This document shows, in pieces, positions 30,589 to 38,188 of a stretch of DNA of 59,908 nt; within the stretch, counting starts at the first letter, position 1; the number at the start of each line of letters is the position of its first letter. A model generated the notes under the pieces. That model saw only the letters and a program-made list of their open reading frames with translations, did not search any database and was not told the DNA's origin. Origin of the DNA: a virus; the IMG/VR virus record IMGVR_UViG_3300004805_000007, positions 1 through 59,908 of that record, one strand, 5' to 3'. The position numbers and the translations under genes are program-made.

Positions 30589-31062
30589 ATGACTGTAGCT
30601 ACTCCATTGGAAGAAAAGTGGGCTCAGGAATTTGCCGCAAAGGCAGAAGCCGAGGCCCAAGCGGCAATTGCAATGCAAGAAGACGAAGCTCGTGCCAAGC
30701 AAAGCCATGAAGAACAGCTTGACGCTGTCAAAGACCATTTGCCACAGCCTACTGGCTGGCGAATTGTGGTTTTGCCTTACCGAGGCGTTGGCCAAACAAA
30801 GGGTGGAATTCATTTACCCGGGCAAACCCTAGATCGTCAGCAATTGCTCACTACTTGTGCCTACGTTTTAGCCGTTGGCCCTTTGGCATATGCCGATACT
30901 CAGAAATTCCCTCACGGTCCTTGGTGCAAGGAAGGTGATTGGATTATTTTTGGCCGATATGCCGGTGCAAGGATGCAAATTGAGGGTGGCGAGATTCGAA
31001 TCTTGAACGATGACGAGATCTTGGCCAAGATTAAAGACCCCAATGACATTCTTCACATGTAA
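30589..31062 (+). CDS. GroES-like (Cpn10) co-chaperonin
   Basis: 157 residues from the ATG at 30589. Residues 1-45: charged, Ala-rich helix (EFAAKAEAEAQAAIAMQEDEAR). Residues 50-150: GroES fold signature: LPQPTGWRIVVLPY, then TKGGIHLPG where GroES has its mobile loop and TxxGI/LP sequence, AYVLAVGP, CKEGDWIIFGRYAGARM, and ILNDDEILAKI. Phage T4 gp31 is a functional analogue that lets host GroEL fold the capsid protein; the position here, just before scaffold and capsid genes, suits the same role. The N-terminal helical extension is unusual for Cpn10. Confidence 0.8.
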   Translation: MTVATPLEEKWAQEFAAKAEAEAQAAIAMQEDEARAKQSHEEQLDAVKDHLPQPTGWRIVVLPYRGVGQTKGGIHLPGQTLDRQQLLTTCAYVLAVGPLAYADTQKFPHGPWCKEGDWIIFGRYAGARMQIEGGEIRILNDDEILAKIKDPNDILHM

Positions 31063-31073
31063 GGAGCCCAAAA

Positions 31074-31970
31074 ATGGCACGACAATTTATGAATGACAAC
31101 CAGCTAGAGTTTGATCTAGGTGAAGGCGAGGTCGCCACGGACATTTCCGTGGAAGATCCCGTAGAAGAAGGCGGCGCTGCTCCTGCGGCCCCCTCGGAGA
31201 ATCAAGAACACCGTGATGAACTGGACACTGTCAGTGAAGGTGTTCAAAAACGCATCTCCAAGCTTACTGCCCGCATGCGGGAAGCCGAACGCCAAAAGGA
31301 TGCAGCTATTGCCTTTGCCCAAGGCTTGCAAAGCGAGAAGTACACCCTTCAGCAAAAGCTTGTCAACACGGATTACAGCCGTTTGAACGAAGCCAAGGGC
31401 CGACTGGACACTCAGCAGGCTACTTTGAAGGCAATCATCCGCAAAGCCCGAGAAGAAGGTGACATTGACACCGAAACCGAAGCCCAGCAGCGTCTGACTG
31501 ACCTGACTATGGAGTCCCGCCAAGTTACAGGCTGGCTCCAGACCCAGCAACAGCAGGTGGAAAACTTCCGCCAGCCCATGCCGCAGCAGCAGGTCCCTCA
31601 GGTACAACAAAAACCCACCCCCTCGCCCCGGGCGGAGGATTGGGCCTCTCGCAATACATGGTATGGTCAGGATCGCGTGGCTACTTATGCCGCTTGGGGA
31701 ATCCACCAGACTCTTGTTGAGCAAGAGGGGGTTGAACCCGATTCAGATGAGTATTACAATGAATTAGATCGAAGACTTCGGGAAGAACTCCCGACCCGCT
31801 TTGCAGCCCAACCCAGACAACAGCGTTCCGCGCCTGCTGTTGCACCTGCTTCCCGTAGTTCGGGGATAAATAGTGCGCGCCGTACTGTCCGGCTATCGCC
31901 GAGTCAGATTGCTATTGCTAAGAAGCTGAATGTTCCTCTTGAGGAATATGCTAAGTACGTAAAGGAATGA
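31074..31970 (+). CDS. Scaffolding protein
   Basis: 298 residues. Acidic N-terminus (LEFDLGEGEVATDISVEDPVEE), a long central coiled coil (~residues 55-170, RISKLTARMREAERQKDAAI...), a Gln/Pro-rich linker (QQQVPQVQQKP), and a basic C-terminal segment ending AIAKKLNVPLEEYAKYVKE, typical of the capsid-binding tail of phage scaffolds. Located directly before decoration and capsid genes. Confidence rests on architecture and position. Confidence 0.75.
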   Translation: MARQFMNDNQLEFDLGEGEVATDISVEDPVEEGGAAPAAPSENQEHRDELDTVSEGVQKRISKLTARMREAERQKDAAIAFAQGLQSEKYTLQQKLVNTDYSRLNEAKGRLDTQQATLKAIIRKAREEGDIDTETEAQQRLTDLTMESRQVTGWLQTQQQQVENFRQPMPQQQVPQVQQKPTPSPRAEDWASRNTWYGQDRVATYAAWGIHQTLVEQEGVEPDSDEYYNELDRRLREELPTRFAAQPRQQRSAPAVAPASRSSGINSARRTVRLSPSQIAIAKKLNVPLEEYAKYVKE

Positions 31971-31972
31971 TC

Positions 31973-32440
31973 ATGAGCGAAAAAATTACCATCGATAGAG
32001 CCGCCCGCCCAACTCGGGATAAGGAAACTCGTCGCAAGCCATGGGCAGCGCCTTCACGCTTAGATACACCACCGCCTCCAGAAGGCTATGGATACCGTTG
32101 GATTCGTGCAGAAGTCAATGGATTCGTAGATAAGCAAAATGTCTACAGCAGCATGCGCGAAGGTTATGAACTCGTGCGCATTGAGGAATTGCCTGAAGAA
32201 TACCAAGGCATGATGCCCACCATTGAGGATGGGAAGCATGCAGGGGTGGTCACCACCGGTGGCCTGCTTCTAGCAAAAATCCCTGATGAGACTGCTGAAG
32301 AGCGTAATGCCCATTACCGTATGAAGGCCCGTGAGCAGTTGTCCGCAGTAGACAATGAGTTGATGCGAGAAAACGCACACTCTACAATGCGCATTCAATC
32401 CCCCGAGAGAAGTTCCAAAACAACTTTCGGAAACCGTTAA
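31973..32440 (+). CDS. Conserved head-associated protein
   Basis: 155 residues from MSEKITIDRAARP (an ATG two codons upstream overlaps the scaffold stop and cannot be excluded). PPPPEGYGYRWIRAEVNGFVDKQNVYSSMREGYELVRIEELPE matches a conserved hypothetical protein of podovirus head modules. No enzyme motif. Possibly a minor head or assembly protein. Confidence 0.6.
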   Translation: MSEKITIDRAARPTRDKETRRKPWAAPSRLDTPPPPEGYGYRWIRAEVNGFVDKQNVYSSMREGYELVRIEELPEEYQGMMPTIEDGKHAGVVTTGGLLLAKIPDETAEERNAHYRMKAREQLSAVDNELMRENAHSTMRIQSPERSSKTTFGNR

Positions 32441-32471
32441 TTCGGATTTTTTAATCTTTTAGGAGCTACAA

Positions 32472-33059
32472 ATGGCAAATGTAAATAAGCCTTTTGGTCT
32501 GCGTCCGCTAGGTAATCTTTCAGCTACTGGTGCTCAAAAGCAGTATGGCTATCTGATTGCAAGTGGATACGGAACTGCGATCTATCAGGGCGACTTAGTT
32601 GTTGTCTATGACGGATACATCATCAAGTATGACGCTTCCACACACACTGCCCCCACGGGCGTGTTTAACGGTTGCCAATACAACGACCCGACTCGCACCG
32701 ACAAACCAACTTGGAAGAATTACTACCCCGGTAGTATTACCCCCAATATTGGTAGCATTGTGTGTGAAGTTCAGGACGATCCAAACCAATTGTTCCTTGT
32801 ACAGGCAGATGGTTCGGTCACCCAAGCAAACATCGGCAAAAATGCTGACCCAACTGCGTCTACCACTGGCAGTACCTACACCGGTATCTCCAATGGAACT
32901 CTCAGTTCGTCCTCCATTGCTAAGACTGCTGCATTGACGTTCAAAATCGTGGGTCTATCCGACACCTCGACGAACGCATTTGGCACCTATGCACAGGTGG
33001 TTGTGAAACTTAATCAACATCAATACGGTAGTGTTGGCGTTGCAGCAGACGGAGCATAA
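32472..33059 (+). CDS. Probable head decoration protein
   Basis: 195 residues, starts MANVNKPFGLRPLGNLSATG, a start typical of small beta-rich structural proteins encoded just before the capsid protein in podoviruses. Gly/Thr/Ser-rich, no helices predicted by eye. Strong site TTAGGAGCTACAA. Decoration or stabilisation of the capsid is inferred. Confidence 0.65.
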   Translation: MANVNKPFGLRPLGNLSATGAQKQYGYLIASGYGTAIYQGDLVVVYDGYIIKYDASTHTAPTGVFNGCQYNDPTRTDKPTWKNYYPGSITPNIGSIVCEVQDDPNQLFLVQADGSVTQANIGKNADPTASTTGSTYTGISNGTLSSSSIAKTAALTFKIVGLSDTSTNAFGTYAQVVVKLNQHQYGSVGVAADGA

Positions 33060-33061
33060 TC

Positions 33062-33976
33062 ATGGCTATTACACGTTCACAACTCGTAAAAGAGCTAGAG
33101 CCCGGACTCAATGCCTTGTTTGGTATGGAGTACAACCGCTATGAAAACGAACACGAAGAGATTTTCGAAATCGAATCTTCTGACCGTGCGTTTGAAGAAG
33201 AGGTAATGTTGACCGGCTTCGGTTCTGCTCCAACCAAGGTTGAAGGCGCAGGCGTGCAATATGACACCGCGAACGAATCGTTCACGGCCCGTTATACGCA
33301 CGAAACCATTGCAATGGCGTTTGCATTGACTGAAGAAGCTGTAGAGGACAACCTCTATGACCGCCTCTCTGGTCGCTACACCAAAGCACTGGCGCGTTCG
33401 ATGTCTCACACCAAGCAAGTCAAGGCGGCTTCTGTACTGAACAATGCATTTACTGGCGGCAATTATGTCGGCGGTGACGGCGTTTCTCTGTGCAACTTGA
33501 ACCACCCCACTGCACTGGCTCAAAACTTTGCCAATACGCCTTCGACTCAGGCTGACCTGAACGAAACGTCTTTGGAACAAGGTTTGATCGACATTGCAAG
33601 CTTCATCGACGAGCGTGGCTTGAAGATCGCTGTTATGGGCAAGAAAATGATTGTTCCAAAAGAACTTCAGTTTACTGCCGAGCGCCTGATGAAGTCCACT
33701 CTGCGTACTGCGACTGCCGACAACGATATCAATGCCATCAAATCGATGGGCTTGATTCCTGACGGTTATGCCGTGAACCACTTCTTGACCGACACCAACG
33801 CATGGTTCATCATGACCGATGCGCCCAACGGTCTGAAGATGTTCCAGCGTTCGCCAATCAAGACCGCCTTTGAAGGCGATTTTGACACCGGCAATGTGCG
33901 CTACAAGGCTCGTGAGCGTTACAGCTTCGGCTGGTCTGACCCTCGCGGCATCTACGGCTCTTCGGGTTCGACCTGA
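33062..33976 (+). CDS. Major capsid protein (HK97 fold, Mu gpT-like)
   Basis: 304 residues. The body reads like Mu gpT-type capsid proteins: ARYTHETIAMAFALTEEAVEDNLYDRLSGRYTKALARSMSHTKQVKAASVLNNAF, then CNLNHPTA, a spine-helix region IDERGLKIAVMGKKMIVP, and C-terminal FEGDFDTGNVRYKARERYSFGWSDPRG. Normal length for the family. It is the last gene before a strong terminator, as expected for the most abundant virion protein. Confidence 0.88.
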   Translation: MAITRSQLVKELEPGLNALFGMEYNRYENEHEEIFEIESSDRAFEEEVMLTGFGSAPTKVEGAGVQYDTANESFTARYTHETIAMAFALTEEAVEDNLYDRLSGRYTKALARSMSHTKQVKAASVLNNAFTGGNYVGGDGVSLCNLNHPTALAQNFANTPSTQADLNETSLEQGLIDIASFIDERGLKIAVMGKKMIVPKELQFTAERLMKSTLRTATADNDINAIKSMGLIPDGYAVNHFLTDTNAWFIMTDAPNGLKMFQRSPIKTAFEGDFDTGNVRYKARERYSFGWSDPRGIYGSSGST

Positions 33977-34013
33977 TAAGCTTCAGTACGGTAGAGGTGA
34001 CTGGCCTGCCACT

Positions 34014-34037
34014 AGGGCCCCTTCGGGGGCCCTTTTT
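34014..34037 (+). terminator. Rho-independent terminator after the capsid gene
   Basis: AGGGCCCC-TTCG-GGGGCCCT followed by TTTT. Very stable hairpin with a UUCG tetraloop. It separates capsid transcription from the downstream genes. Confidence 0.9.
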
Positions 34038-34115
34038 ATTGTTTCAAATCTGTCATAAATGCCGCCTAAGATGTGCTTGCAGCGCGGTGTTGCATCATTT
34101 TTATAGGGGTTTATC

Positions 34116-34373
34116 ATGGACATTACATTTGTGGCTAAAGTTGATTTGTTTGATTTCCTTAGCTATTTTGGGGTTGAAGTTGAGGATGTTTTTGGTGATG
34201 AAGTTGAAGATGAGTTTGCTGACGAAGAGTATGTATATGATGATGAAGGCGTAGCGTATTGGTACGACGAAGAAAATGAAGTTTGGTACGCATACGACGA
34301 AGAGTCTGACGACTGGTACGAGTGCGAAGAAGTTGCGGAAGACGAAGCTGAAGAGGAAGAGTCCGCTGCTTAA
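34116..34373 (+). CDS. Extremely acidic small protein with WYxYDEE repeats
   Basis: 85 residues, of which I count 36 Asp/Glu and a single Lys. After a normal N-terminus (MDITFVAKVDLFDFLSYFGV) come three imperfect repeats: YWYDEENE, WYAYDEES and WYECEEVA, evenly spaced, then a poly-acid tail. Such a charge pattern is typical of DNA-mimic or histone-like-protein-binding proteins (for example T7 Ocr), but no sequence relation is visible. It sits alone between two terminators. Function unknown. Confidence 0.6.
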   Translation: MDITFVAKVDLFDFLSYFGVEVEDVFGDEVEDEFADEEYVYDDEGVAYWYDEENEVWYAYDEESDDWYECEEVAEDEAEEEESAA

Positions 34374-34385
34374 TTGGGTACGACC

Positions 34386-34757
34386 CTACCCAGATTGGGA
34401 GGCTTTGGCCTCCTTTTTCTTTTGTCTTTCATTGTAGTGGTGTATGCGGTGGCAGTTTGAACACAGAACTATACATTTTGCCGCTTCTTTGTACGCTAGT
34501 TTGTACCGGCCGTTTTGGGCTAACTCATTAACGCTGTATTCTTTAGTATCCGGCGGGTGATGGAAATCTATACAGGCGGGGTGGTTAAACCCGCAATTTG
34601 AACAAGATAGACGGGCTTTGTAGTCTTTCCACTCCTTGCGTTTTTCCCTGCGACGATCATTGATACGGTTTTTTTCAGCCTCTTTGTTCCTTTCGTAGTA
34701 CTTTGCTGAGTATTCCTTGTGCTTTGCCTTGTGAACTTCTGGGTCTTTGAAGGGCAT
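34386..34757 (-). CDS. HNH homing endonuclease
   Basis: 123 residues. A basic helical N-terminus (HKEYSAKYYERNKEAEKNRI) precedes the HNH/zinc domain: CSNCGF (C52, C55), DFHHPP (H66-H67), ~30 residues, then CSNCHRIHH (C99, C102, H103, H106). This is a complete nuclease of the kind that spreads as a free-standing homing element. It is the only gene on the minus strand in the whole late block and lies between terminator and promoter, as an insertion would. Confidence 0.85.
   Translation of the reverse strand: MPFKDPEVHKAKHKEYSAKYYERNKEAEKNRINDRRREKRKEWKDYKARLSCSNCGFNHPACIDFHHPPDTKEYSVNELAQNGRYKLAYKEAAKCIVLCSNCHRIHHYNERQKKKEAKASQSG
34398..34424. terminator. Terminator shared by convergent genes
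   Basis: GGAGGC-TTTG-GCCTCC followed by TTTTTCTTTT on the plus strand. It follows the acidic gene and lies within the end of the HNH gene. Confidence 0.85.
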
Positions 34758-34758
34758 A

Positions 34759-34876
34759 TTGACAAGCCTTAAAAATAGTGTATATTGCAGCTAACCCGGG
34801 CTTTCCGGTACATTGAACTGTCCCGGCAGACGACATACCGATCAATGTACTTCACTTGTATGTAAGGACTATTAAT
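34759..34876 (+). promoter_or_regulatory. Strong sigma70-like promoter and structured leader
   Basis: TTGACA (34759-34764), 16-base spacer, TATATT (34781-34786). The leader holds GTACATTGA (34808-34816) paired with TCAATGTAC (34842-34850) across a 25-base loop, then TAAGGACTATTAAT before the ATG at 34877. It should drive the adaptor and tail genes downstream of the HNH insertion. Confidence 0.75.
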
Positions 34877-35416
34877 ATGGCACGCACTACGTTCAGCGGC
34901 CCCCTTCGTTCGATGGGTGGCTTGTATCAACAGGGCCCCGGCGCTGTTCTTACGCTCACTTCCAGCACTACGCTGGACCCCGTCACCCACGGCGGACGGC
35001 TTTTGGTTATTGGCGGCTCTTTGGCGGCTGCTTTGACCTTGACTCTCCCCACCATCAACACCAACGCTGATGCTTCCACTGCTGGCCCGGGCCGCGATTA
35101 CAACACCCAGAATAATCTAGGCGTGCTGTACACCATTTGGGTTTCCACCACGATTAGCACTAGCTCTTTGAAGATTGGTACTGATGGCACTGACAAATTC
35201 ATCGGCTCTCTGTTGTCGGTGGACACCGATTCGGCTGGCGCAATGGTAGGTTTTACTGCCGCAGCTTCAAACGACTTCATCAATTTGAATGGAACGACCA
35301 CTGGTGGCGTTGCAGGCACTTGGATTGAGATCCGCGCAATTGCCGCATTGAAGTACTGCGTCACTGGCGTGATCCTCGGCACTGGCACCGTTGCTACACC
35401 GTTTGCCGATTCCTAA
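34877..35416 (+). CDS. Beta-rich virion structural protein
   Basis: 179 residues from MARTTFSGPLRSMGGLYQQG; the FSGP(L/V)RS start is typical of small capsid or decoration-like structural proteins of aquatic podoviruses. The rest is Thr/Gly/Ser-rich and beta-like. First gene after the strong promoter. Exact location in the virion unknown. Confidence 0.65.
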   Translation: MARTTFSGPLRSMGGLYQQGPGAVLTLTSSTTLDPVTHGGRLLVIGGSLAAALTLTLPTINTNADASTAGPGRDYNTQNNLGVLYTIWVSTTISTSSLKIGTDGTDKFIGSLLSVDTDSAGAMVGFTAAASNDFINLNGTTTGGVAGTWIEIRAIAALKYCVTGVILGTGTVATPFADS

Positions 35417-35427
35417 TAGGAGGCCCT

Positions 35428-35943
35428 ATGAGTGGCTTTCAATTTGACGTAAAAAGTTCGCATGTAAATGCCAGTGGCCAAATGGTCACTGGCAGAACGC
35501 GCCTGAAAGGCGTTATTGGTATTGGCTCTGGCACAGCAGGCACAGTGAACATTTGGGATTCTTCTGCGGCCCCAACTGCCGTCACTTATGGCCGTGCTGG
35601 AACTCTTATCACCATTACTCTGGCCTCCCACGGCTTGACTACCGGTGATGTGGTCGGCCTCGCCTTTGGCGCAGGCACAGGTGGTACAGCTACCAATGGA
35701 AATTATGTTGTTACGGTACTCACATCGAGTACATACACTGTAACGGACATTAATTCCGGTAGCATCACTGCCGGTGCAGCAGCTTCCCAAAGCGCCGTTG
35801 GTTCCCGTTGGATGACTTCATGGGACACCACAAATAACTCCGCTACGGTCACACTGTTGATCCCCGGCGATGGTATTTGGGCAACTAATGGCTTGTATGC
35901 TCAATTGTCAAACCAGACTGGCTTGACTATTTATTACGGATAA
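35428..35943 (+). CDS. Beta-rich virion structural protein
   Basis: 171 residues. Contains ITITLASHGLTTGDVVGLAFGAGTGG and NYVVTVLTSSTYTVTD, the SHGLTxGDxV...Y.V pattern of small beta domains seen in phage tail and decoration proteins. Preceded by GGAGGCCCT. Probably a structural partner of the previous gene product. Confidence 0.6.
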   Translation: MSGFQFDVKSSHVNASGQMVTGRTRLKGVIGIGSGTAGTVNIWDSSAAPTAVTYGRAGTLITITLASHGLTTGDVVGLAFGAGTGGTATNGNYVVTVLTSSTYTVTDINSGSITAGAAASQSAVGSRWMTSWDTTNNSATVTLLIPGDGIWATNGLYAQLSNQTGLTIYYG

Positions 35944-35953
35944 GGAGTCCATC

Positions 35954-36139
35954 ATGGGACGTGCAGCAAAAATGGCAGATGATCAGTACCAAGGCGAATG
36001 CCAGCCCGGTGCGCAAAAGCAAGACATGGGCAAGGGTGGCCCTAAACAAACGCCTAGGAAGCCCGGAAAAGGCCCCGTAAGCTCTGTTTCTCCCCGTGGT
36101 GTAGGTCAGGCCCGCAATAAGCCTTGCAAGATGTACTAA
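35954..36139 (+). CDS. Small basic virion-region protein
   Basis: 61 residues, Gly/Pro/Lys-rich (KGGPKQTPRKPGKGPVSSVSP), probably unstructured; ends NKPCKMY. First of a run of four small basic proteins. No family function known. Confidence 0.6.
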   Translation: MGRAAKMADDQYQGECQPGAQKQDMGKGGPKQTPRKPGKGPVSSVSPRGVGQARNKPCKMY

Positions 36140-36148
36140 GGAGCAGCC

Positions 36149-36301
36149 ATGAAGCCCGGTTTGTATGCCAACATCAATGCAAAACAGGACCGGATTAAAG
36201 CTGGTTCTGGTGAAAAGATGAGAAAAGTTGGTAGCAAAGGCGCTCCAACCGCTGCTGCTTTTAAACAATCCGCAAAAACTGCAAAGAAGCCTAAAAAATG
36301 A
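36149..36301 (+). CDS. Short basic virion-region protein (50 residues)
   Basis: ATG at 36149 after AAGGAGCAGCC; the stop overlaps the next ATG. MKPGLYANINAKQDRIKAGS...EKMRKVGSKGAPTAAAF...: this pattern (KPGLYANI, KMRKxGSKGAPT) is well known from short phage proteins in the same position. Strongly basic. Function unknown; DNA condensation or capsid association possible. Confidence 0.75.
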   Translation: MKPGLYANINAKQDRIKAGSGEKMRKVGSKGAPTAAAFKQSAKTAKKPKK

Positions 36302-36540
36302 AGTCCCCGGCATGGCAGCGTAAGGAAGGCAAAAACCCCAATGGGGGCTTGAATGCCAAGGGCCGCGCCTCTGCCAAGAAACAAGGGATGAATTTGAAAG
36401 CTCCTCAGCCAGAAGGCGGTAGCAGGAAAGATTCTTTTTGTGCACGAATGGAAGGCATGAAAAAGAAACTTACCAGCGAAAAAACGGCGAAAGACCCAAA
36501 TTCACGAATCAATAAAAGCCTTCGTGCTTGGAAATGCTGA
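36298..36540 (+). CDS. Small basic conserved protein (DUF6321-like)
   Basis: 80 residues. WQRKEGKNPNGGLNAKGRAS, LKAPQPEGGSRKDSFCARM and DPNSRINKSLRAW match the DUF6321 pattern that recurs in T4-like and podovirus genomes. Highly basic. Overlaps the previous gene by 4 bases. Function unknown. Confidence 0.75.
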   Translation: MKSPAWQRKEGKNPNGGLNAKGRASAKKQGMNLKAPQPEGGSRKDSFCARMEGMKKKLTSEKTAKDPNSRINKSLRAWKC

Positions 36541-36547
36541 GGTCAAT

Positions 36548-36733
36548 ATGAACGATGCACATGACGCAAAGACAATGGCTGATGGCGCTGCGGTAGTCAT
36601 GGGCCTTGGCGGTTTTTTAGGATGGATGACTCCCGTGGTAACACTTATTGGCGGCATCTTGACTATTGTGTGGCTAGGTATTCGTATTTGGGAAACCGAT
36701 ACGATACAGAAACTGGTAAAAACCGATGCCTAG
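36548..36733 (+). CDS. Small membrane protein (holin-like)
   Basis: 61 residues from the ATG at 36548. One hydrophobic helix (GWMTPVVTLIGGILTIVWLG) between an Asp/Met-rich N-terminus and a short polar tail (RIWETDTIQKLV). Shape and size resemble small phage holins; its distance from the lysozyme gene (9 kb) makes the assignment uncertain. Confidence 0.5.
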   Translation: MNDAHDAKTMADGAAVVMGLGGFLGWMTPVVTLIGGILTIVWLGIRIWETDTIQKLVKTDA

Positions 36734-37175
36734 TAAGAGTAAAAAGCAGCACAACTTGATGGAAGCGGTGGCGCACAGCCCCGCTTTTGCCAAAAAGGTT
36801 GGTATCCCACAATCCGTGGGCCAAGATTTTTCTAAAGCGGACAAGGGCCGCAAATTTCAAAAAGGTGGCGATATGAAAGCAAAGATGAGCATGAAGAAGT
36901 TTGAAGCATCTTCTAAGGACATGGAAAAAGGCATGAAAGAAGGCTCCAAAAAAGACATGATGGCTGATAAAGAAGCCATGATGGGCTACAAAAAAGGTGG
37001 AATGCCTATGAAGATGAAAGATGGCCAAAAAGTGCCTGCTTTTTTAAATAAAGGCGGCGCAGCACTCCGTGGCCAAGGCATTGCCCAGCGCGGTTATGCC
37101 GGTGGCGGTAAGGTGTCTAGCGTACAAGTAAAAGGCATGGGTGCAGCACGCGCACGCACTGCAAAAATTTGCTAA
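36726..37175 (+). CDS. Lys/Met-rich conserved phage protein
   Basis: 149 residues. N-terminus MPSKSKKQHNLMEAVAHSPA and VGIPQSVGQDFSKADKGRKF are conserved in many phage proteins at this place; the middle is a Lys/Met-rich low-complexity helix (KKFEASSKDMEKGMKEGSKK) and the end is GMGAARARTAKIC. Strongly basic, so it may be packaged with DNA. Function unknown. Confidence 0.7.
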   Translation: MPSKSKKQHNLMEAVAHSPAFAKKVGIPQSVGQDFSKADKGRKFQKGGDMKAKMSMKKFEASSKDMEKGMKEGSKKDMMADKEAMMGYKKGGMPMKMKDGQKVPAFLNKGGAALRGQGIAQRGYAGGGKVSSVQVKGMGAARARTAKIC

Positions 37176-37178
37176 AAA

Positions 37179-37853
37179 ATGACCACTTCGGGCGTAGCCA
37201 ACTTTGACCTGCAATTTGATGACTTAATTGCCGAGGCGTACGAACGCTGCGGCATAGAGGTCAGGGCAGGCTACGACATGAAGACCGCTTTGCGGTCTTT
37301 AAACCTGATTTTTGCTGAGTGGGCCAACCGAGGGCTTAATCTGTGGACGATTGAGCAGCGGACCGTGACCCTTGTGGCTGGGACAAACAACTACAACCTT
37401 CCCGATGACACCGTAAATGCCCTGTCAGCGGTCATTCGTACGGGAAGTGGATCCACGCAGCAAGACATCACGATTGATCGCATCAGCCGCGCTGAATACC
37501 TGCACATTCCCAACAAGAACACTCAGTCCCGGCCCGCCCAGTACTATGTACAGCGCTCTGTACCTACAACTTTGTACCTGTACCCTGCTCCCGATAGTAC
37601 GACTACCTACACCTTTGTGTATTACGCTGTTCGCCGGATCGACAATGCAGGCACTTACATCAATACGGCAGACATTGTTTTCCGTTTCCTCCCCGCTTTG
37701 GTTGCAGCGCTGGCGTACTACCTTGCTTTGAAGCGTGCACCTGAGCGCGTGCAGATGCTCAAGCAGTATTACGAAGAAGAGTTTGCCCGGGCTGCCATGG
37801 AGGACAGAGACACCGCCAGTGTGTTTTTGATACCTACTTTCACAGGTAGATAG
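37179..37853 (+). CDS. Head-tail adaptor (P22 gp4-like connector)
   Basis: 224 residues. DLIAEAYERCGIEVRAGYDMKTALRSLNLIFAEWANRGLNLW is the N-terminal signature of podovirus tail adaptors that sit under the portal; LYLYPAPDSTTTYTFVYYAVRRI and YYLALKRAPERVQMLK follow. Length agrees with the family. The adaptor closes the portal channel after packaging. Confidence 0.75.
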   Translation: MTTSGVANFDLQFDDLIAEAYERCGIEVRAGYDMKTALRSLNLIFAEWANRGLNLWTIEQRTVTLVAGTNNYNLPDDTVNALSAVIRTGSGSTQQDITIDRISRAEYLHIPNKNTQSRPAQYYVQRSVPTTLYLYPAPDSTTTYTFVYYAVRRIDNAGTYINTADIVFRFLPALVAALAYYLALKRAPERVQMLKQYYEEEFARAAMEDRDTASVFLIPTFTGR

Positions 37854-37855
37854 CC

Positions 37856-38188
37856 ATGTCAGGCTTCGCTTCTGGTAAGTTTGCGATTGCCCTCTGTGAT
37901 CAGTGTGGGCAAAGGTACAAGCTGCTTGAGTTGATCCGAGATTGGAAAGGCTTTAAGGTCTGCGAAGAGTGTTACGAGCCTAAGCATCCGCAGTTGGAGC
38001 CCAAGCGCACAATTACAGAGCCGCAAGCCCTGTATCAACCCCGCCCAGAGTCTAAATTGCTTGTTACAATCTTTGTAGGGTTTACGGCGGATACTTCCTT
38101 CTCAAGTGTAGGTATGACTCCTATGCCTTATGCCAAACCGTTGGATGCAGCAGGACTTATGGGGCAAGTTGGGACACGAATAACATGA
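37856..38188 (+). CDS. Zinc-finger virion-region protein
   Basis: 110 residues. ALCDQCGQRYKLLELIRDWKGFKVCEECYEPKHPQLEP holds a CxxC...CxxC zinc finger with a conserved linker that I know from the same position in podoviruses. The C-terminal half is beta-like. It overlaps the next gene by 4 bases. Function unknown. Confidence 0.7.
   Translation: MSGFASGKFAIALCDQCGQRYKLLELIRDWKGFKVCEECYEPKHPQLEPKRTITEPQALYQPRPESKLLVTIFVGFTADTSFSSVGMTPMPYAKPLDAAGLMGQVGTRIT

Noticed and set aside
33095-33781. 228-residue open frame on the minus strand
   Set aside because: Antisense to the major capsid gene, no ribosome-binding site or recognisable domain.
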